Origin: Xenococcaceae cyanobacterium MO_167.B52
Lineage (GTDB): Bacteria > Cyanobacteriota > Cyanobacteriia > Cyanobacteriales > Xenococcaceae
Assembly (NCBI GenBank): GCA_030065315.1
Contig: JASJDB010000002.1
Location: 1 to 32,852 of the forward strand
Reading direction: 5' to 3'
Length of the DNA stretch: 32,852 nucleotides
Shown: positions 28,915 through 32,852 of the stretch, one piece after another
Numbering within the stretch: position 1 is the stretch's first letter
How the letters are laid out: every line of letters begins with the position of its first letter
The notes under the pieces: model-generated
Seen by the model: the letters and a program-made list of their open reading frames with translations, nothing else
The model's database searches: none
Told to the model about the DNA's origin: nothing
Program-made: the position numbers and the translations under genes

Positions 28915-31662
28915 ATGGTTCTTAATAGTAGTTCTTTTATAGATGTAGCTCCTCGCGCGGGAATTAATTGGTCAAAACAAAAGGGCAATGAAGCTTTTAG
29001 CGTTGCTTGGGCTGATCTAAATGGTGATGGTTTATTAGATTTAGTGGTTAGTCCCCACGGCTATAATGGGGCTGGTAAAAACTATTCCCAAGCTAAGTAT
29101 CCCTACCGTTATATTAACCAAGGTAATGGAAAATTTAAGCCATTAGGAGATTTCCGTCGTGGGGTTGGTGGAGATACTCATGGTCTTAGCATAGTTGATT
29201 TTGATAACGATGGAGACCAAGACTGGTTTATTTCTGGTGGCGGTCAATTAGGAAATGGTAAAGGACAACCTAATATATTTTTTGTTAATGACAAGGGAAA
29301 TCTACAAGATCAAGCTGAAGCTAGAGGCTTAGAATATGAAGTTGGTCGAGGACGTTCTTCTCTGTGGTTTGATCATAACAATGACGGTTTATTAGATGTA
29401 TTGTTATTAGAAACTTTGCGGGATGATGGCAAAGGACGTACTGCTTTATTTCAACAAAATCCTAATGGTACATTTCGTGATGTGACTAATGCAGTAGGGC
29501 TAAATGTTCCTTTTCCTTCTAACTATGCTCAACTGGGAGATGTAACTGGTGATGGTAAATTAGATTTAATCATCCAAGGGACATTTAATTTTCCCGCAAA
29601 AGTCTATGACTTTTCCCAAGGCAATAGATTTGTTGATATTACTAATAGATTTAATTTCCCTTTAGTTTCCGATCCCCAGGCTCTAAGAAATAAGACCAAT
29701 GATTTCCAAGAGCATAGATCCGCTAGAGATAGTATTATTGCTGACTTTGATAATGATGGCGATAATGATTTTTTCGTGACTCGTTCTTTAACACAAAGTA
29801 CTCGTAATCCCAGTGTTTTCCAAGGTACTAATAAAAAGATCGTGTCGGCAGATTTAATTTTACGGAATCCAGGTAAAGAAATTGGCTATAGTTTCAAGAC
29901 TGCTTCGGATGCTAAAGTTGCAATCGACTTTTTTGATCTAAATGGTTTGGCTGCCAATATCAACCCTAATAACATCTATATTGGTGCTAGTGGTCGTCGT
30001 CCTACTGCTGCTGAATTAGAAGCTTTTGTCAAAATTAGTTCAAATACTACTATAACTGCTGCTGGTAATGACCTCCCTAGCACTGATGAGGTTGACCGAG
30101 TAGCAGCTTTAGGCTTATCTGCTAACAGTAAAGGGGTAAATGGTCTTGCTAGTAACCGTTCTGCTAGAGGTATCTATATTGGTCTAGTTAATGGTACTTG
30201 GCAAGTTAGACTAAAATCTCGTAAATTTGAGAGTATTCGTTCGGCGGTTGAATCGACTCGAACTATTACTAATCTTAATCCTCTTGGTTTTACTAATGTC
30301 AACCCTGCTGTTAACGCTTTAACCGATCAACTTTGGTTATTTGATGAAAATACAGGTAAGTATGTTAATAGTTCTCTAGCTGCTGGTCTTGATCGTCCAA
30401 CTTTGGCGCAAAACGTGGTCGCAGGAGACTTTGATAATGACCAAGATATCGATCTTTATTTAGTCAATTCCTATTCTTCCTTTGACCAGCCTAATATTTT
30501 GTACGAAAACCAAGGTGATGGTACTTTTAAAACCGTCACTCAGGCTGGTGGTGCAGCAGGAAAAGCTTTTAGTTTTGGCTGGTTAGATTTCCAGGTAGGT
30601 GGACGGGCTGCTACTGCCGACTATGATGGAGATGGTTTCTTAGATATTTTTGTTGGTTCTACTGTTGGTAGGTCTGCCCGCAAAACTTACCTGGCTACTC
30701 CATCCCAATTATTTAAGAATCAAGGTAATAGTAATAATTGGATTCAGATCGATTTAGAAGGAGTAAAATCCAACCGTGATGGCATTGGTGCCAGGGTTTT
30801 AGTTACTACTCCTGATGGTCTAACCCAGTTACGGGAGCAAAATGGCGGAATGCACCTCTATGCTCAAAATGCTCAAAGAATTCATGTGGGTCTGGGTAAA
30901 AATACAAACATACAAAGCTTAGTAGTTGAATGGCCCTCAGGAATTAGACAGGAATTCAAAAATGTCAGAGTTAATCAGATTTTGAAGATTCGAGAAGTAG
31001 GAACTAGTACCCCTGTTACTCCTCCTACCCCCAATCCCGATCCTATTCCCGATCCTACTCCTGATGATATTACTGGTACTGCTAATAACGATAACCTCGA
31101 TGGCACAAATAACAATGATCGCATTTTAGGCTTAGATGGGAATGATATCTTAAAAGGAGCTATTGGTGACGATACTCTCATTGGTGGAGCGGGTAATGAC
31201 TCCTTAATTGGCGAGAATGGTCAAGATTCTCTCACTGGAGATAATGGTCAAGATACTCTAATCGGTGGCAATGATGCAGATACCCTAACTGGTGGTAGTG
31301 GTCAAGATACTCTGATCGGTGAGGCTGGTGCAGATATCCTAACTGGTGGAACAGAAAGAGATACTTTCTATTATCCCAATCTTAATAACGGCGGTGATCT
31401 AATTACAGATTTTCAGAGTGATGATTTTATAGTTGCTTCGGCTGCTGGATTTGGAGGCGGATTAAATCCAGGTTTCTTGAAATCTTCTCAGTTTACTTTT
31501 GGTTCTGGTGCTTCTGATACTAGTGATCGCTTTATCTATAATCGTAGTAGTGGTCAATTATTCTTCGATCCTGATGGTACTGGTTCAGCTAATCAGTTAC
31601 TAGTTGCAACTTTAAGCAACAATCCTAACTTAAGCAATGATGATATTTTTATTTCTGCTTAA
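28915..31662 (+). CDS. FG-GAP/VCBS (CRTAC1-like) protein with ASPIC/UnbV domain and C-terminal RTX calcium-binding repeats
   Basis: Repeated DLNGDGLLDLVV / DFDNDGDQDWFI / DYDGDGFLDIFVG; NWIQIDLEGVKSNRDGIGARVLV...HVGLGKNTNIQSLVVEWPSG; GNDILKGAIGDDTLIGGAGNDSL. Confidence 0.92.
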   Translation: MVLNSSSFIDVAPRAGINWSKQKGNEAFSVAWADLNGDGLLDLVVSPHGYNGAGKNYSQAKYPYRYINQGNGKFKPLGDFRRGVGGDTHGLSIVDFDNDGDQDWFISGGGQLGNGKGQPNIFFVNDKGNLQDQAEARGLEYEVGRGRSSLWFDHNNDGLLDVLLLETLRDDGKGRTALFQQNPNGTFRDVTNAVGLNVPFPSNYAQLGDVTGDGKLDLIIQGTFNFPAKVYDFSQGNRFVDITNRFNFPLVSDPQALRNKTNDFQEHRSARDSIIADFDNDGDNDFFVTRSLTQSTRNPSVFQGTNKKIVSADLILRNPGKEIGYSFKTASDAKVAIDFFDLNGLAANINPNNIYIGASGRRPTAAELEAFVKISSNTTITAAGNDLPSTDEVDRVAALGLSANSKGVNGLASNRSARGIYIGLVNGTWQVRLKSRKFESIRSAVESTRTITNLNPLGFTNVNPAVNALTDQLWLFDENTGKYVNSSLAAGLDRPTLAQNVVAGDFDNDQDIDLYLVNSYSSFDQPNILYENQGDGTFKTVTQAGGAAGKAFSFGWLDFQVGGRAATADYDGDGFLDIFVGSTVGRSARKTYLATPSQLFKNQGNSNNWIQIDLEGVKSNRDGIGARVLVTTPDGLTQLREQNGGMHLYAQNAQRIHVGLGKNTNIQSLVVEWPSGIRQEFKNVRVNQILKIREVGTSTPVTPPTPNPDPIPDPTPDDITGTANNDNLDGTNNNDRILGLDGNDILKGAIGDDTLIGGAGNDSLIGENGQDSLTGDNGQDTLIGGNDADTLTGGSGQDTLIGEAGADILTGGTERDTFYYPNLNNGGDLITDFQSDDFIVASAAGFGGGLNPGFLKSSQFTFGSGASDTSDRFIYNRSSGQLFFDPDGTGSANQLLVATLSNNPNLSNDDIFISA

Positions 31663-31692
31663 TGTAGACTGAGTCAGGATTGAGAGTAGTAA

Positions 31693-31719
31693 TCCTCGCG
31701 TCTTTTGCAGGCGCGAGGA
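31693..31719. terminator. Strong hairpin 30 bp after the RTX gene
   Basis: TCCTCGCG (31693-31700) / CGCGAGGA (31712-31719), perfect 8-bp arms, 11-nt loop; not followed by a T tract on +. Confidence 0.45.
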
Positions 31720-31965
31720 AAAATAATTAGGAAATGTGGTAAATAAAAACAGTAGAGTGGGAGTTTCAGCGTTTAATATACATTAAGCGTATTGAAACTT
31801 AAATTATGTACTTCGTAATCAGGTGTCGCCCCCTATCACTGATACAAATACAATTTCTTGGCTAAAAAAATCTCTTTAGTACCTGGTACAACTCGGGTAA
31901 GCCTAATTAATCTTACTTGTATGCTCCTTCCCAATTCTCTCCCTACTGCTTCGACCGAACGGAAA

Positions 31966-31993
31966 CCGCGACCCATTTCCTTTAGGGCTGCCT
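31966..31993. repeat. 28-bp direct repeat copy 1
   Basis: CCGCGACCCATTTCCTTTAGGGCTGCCT, identical to 32332-32359. Confidence 0.95.
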
Positions 31994-32238
31994 TTCTACT
32001 TTCTCATCAAAGCTTTTACAGATAAATTTATAGATTCTGGTATGGATTGTGCGTGTATGTGCTTTGACTCGGACTTTGTTACTCGCCATGTTTTACCTTC
32101 TGTTATTGCCATAGGAACTCGCCTCAGCTTATCTTAATACGACTTCTGCTTTTCTCCGCTTGATGTATAGACATAACAACGTCTATACAGTCCTTGAATC
32201 TTGTCCAAAAACATTAGCAGACATTAAAAATGGCACTT

Positions 32239-32401
32239 ATACTAAATCCGATTCTCAAAACCCACTTTTAATCAAGATGACCAAGGAAACTAAATTCCTC
32301 CTGCCATGACCGAAGGGAATGCTAAAGCATACCGCGACCCATTTCCTTTAGGGCTGCCTCATCACAACTTTTAAGTAGGGTATCTAAACAGGATTTAGTA
32401 T
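32239..32401. mobile_element. MITE-like element bounded by ATACTAAATCC / GGATTTAGTAT
   Basis: Perfect 11-bp terminal inverted repeats at 32239-32249 and 32391-32401, continuing imperfectly inward. Confidence 0.5.
32332..32359. repeat. 28-bp direct repeat copy 2
   Basis: CCGCGACCCATTTCCTTTAGGGCTGCCT. Confidence 0.95.
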
Positions 32402-32450
32402 CATAACTCTCTTTTGTAACTATAAAGAGCATTAGCAGAGGTAAAACCTT

Positions 32451-32554
32451 ATATCATTTCCCTTTAAATTTGCTACAGATGACTGATGGGGAGACAAGGG
32501 AGACAAGGAGGAAAAGGGAGATTAATGTGCAGCATATCTAAAGTGATTTGATAT
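32451..32554. mobile_element. MITE-like element, copy B of the ATATCA-CTTTA family (possibly 32439-32565)
   Basis: ATATCATTTCCCTTTAAATTTGCTACA against ATATCAAATCACTTTAGATATGCTGCA (reverse complement of right end); outer AGGTAAAAC / GTTTTACCT extends pairing. Confidence 0.6.
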
Positions 32555-32574
32555 TAGTTTTACCTTGATCAACT

Positions 32575-32596
32575 TCTGCTAAGTTAACTTAGCAGA
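32575..32596. repeat. 22-bp perfect palindrome
   Basis: TCTGCTAAGTTAACTTAGCAGA. Confidence 0.95.
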
Positions 32597-32664
32597 CATA
32601 AAGGATATGAGGAGAAATCGAAATCTAAAAGCTATATATAGCAATAGTTTCAAGGAGATGTGGC

Positions 32665-32852
32665 ATGAATTTACACAGATCCTATGGTCGTCGCGCCCGT
32701 GATACATTTATCGGTCTCAAGAAAACTTGTCCTAACCTCAACTATTCCTTTTGGCAGTACTTAATATCCCGATTGAAGGGAGATGACATTGTTCCTTATC
32801 TACCTGATGTTATTAGAGAAAAGGCATCTGCCAAGAATGAGGTATTTTCTAT
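32665..32852 (+). CDS. Partial ORF running off the window; possible transposase C-terminal fragment
   Basis: MNLHRSYGRRARDTFIGLKKTCPNLNYSFWQYLISRLKGDDIVPYLPDVIREKASAKNEVFS; the SFWQYLISRL...IPxLPDVI-like pattern resembles cyanobacterial transposase tails; family not assigned. Confidence 0.4.
   Translation, partial: MNLHRSYGRRARDTFIGLKKTCPNLNYSFWQYLISRLKGDDIVPYLPDVIREKASAKNEVFS

Overview
Cyanobacterial chromosomal window: there are many HIP1-type GCGATCGC sites, a light-dependent protochlorophyllide reductase and an iron-uptake porin. I support about 20 intact or near-intact protein genes. Main content: sugar transferase; PD40/TolB-like lipoprotein; large metzincin (M10-like) protease; GLYR-type dehydrogenase; metK; HAD hydrolase; a Grr-type radical-SAM RiPP locus (grrM, three tandem grrA-like precursors, grrP); Uma2 nuclease; por; porin; AAA-like/WD40 protein with 14 WD repeats; HIT protein; glgB; DUF255/thioredoxin-domain protein; truncated GST next to a truncated HxlR regulator; TPR-trypsin protease; Crp/Fnr regulator; and a FG-GAP/ASPIC-UnbV/RTX giant protein. 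The most interesting coding system is the grr locus. Its three precursors share near-identical exported leaders, TTG starts and Arg/Gly-rich cores with an ordered F-[LI]-N / F-L-N / W-R-D / F-L-N motif series. The general grr class is known, so novelty would lie in this product and its multiplicity. Intergenic DNA carries several MITE-like elements with recognisable terminal inverted repeats. These include a tandem pair sitting exactly where a GST gene and an HxlR gene have both lost their 5' ends, and two diverged copies of a ~105-bp element. No tRNA, rRNA or CRISPR array was seen. All calls come from reading the sequence; no searches or folding were run.
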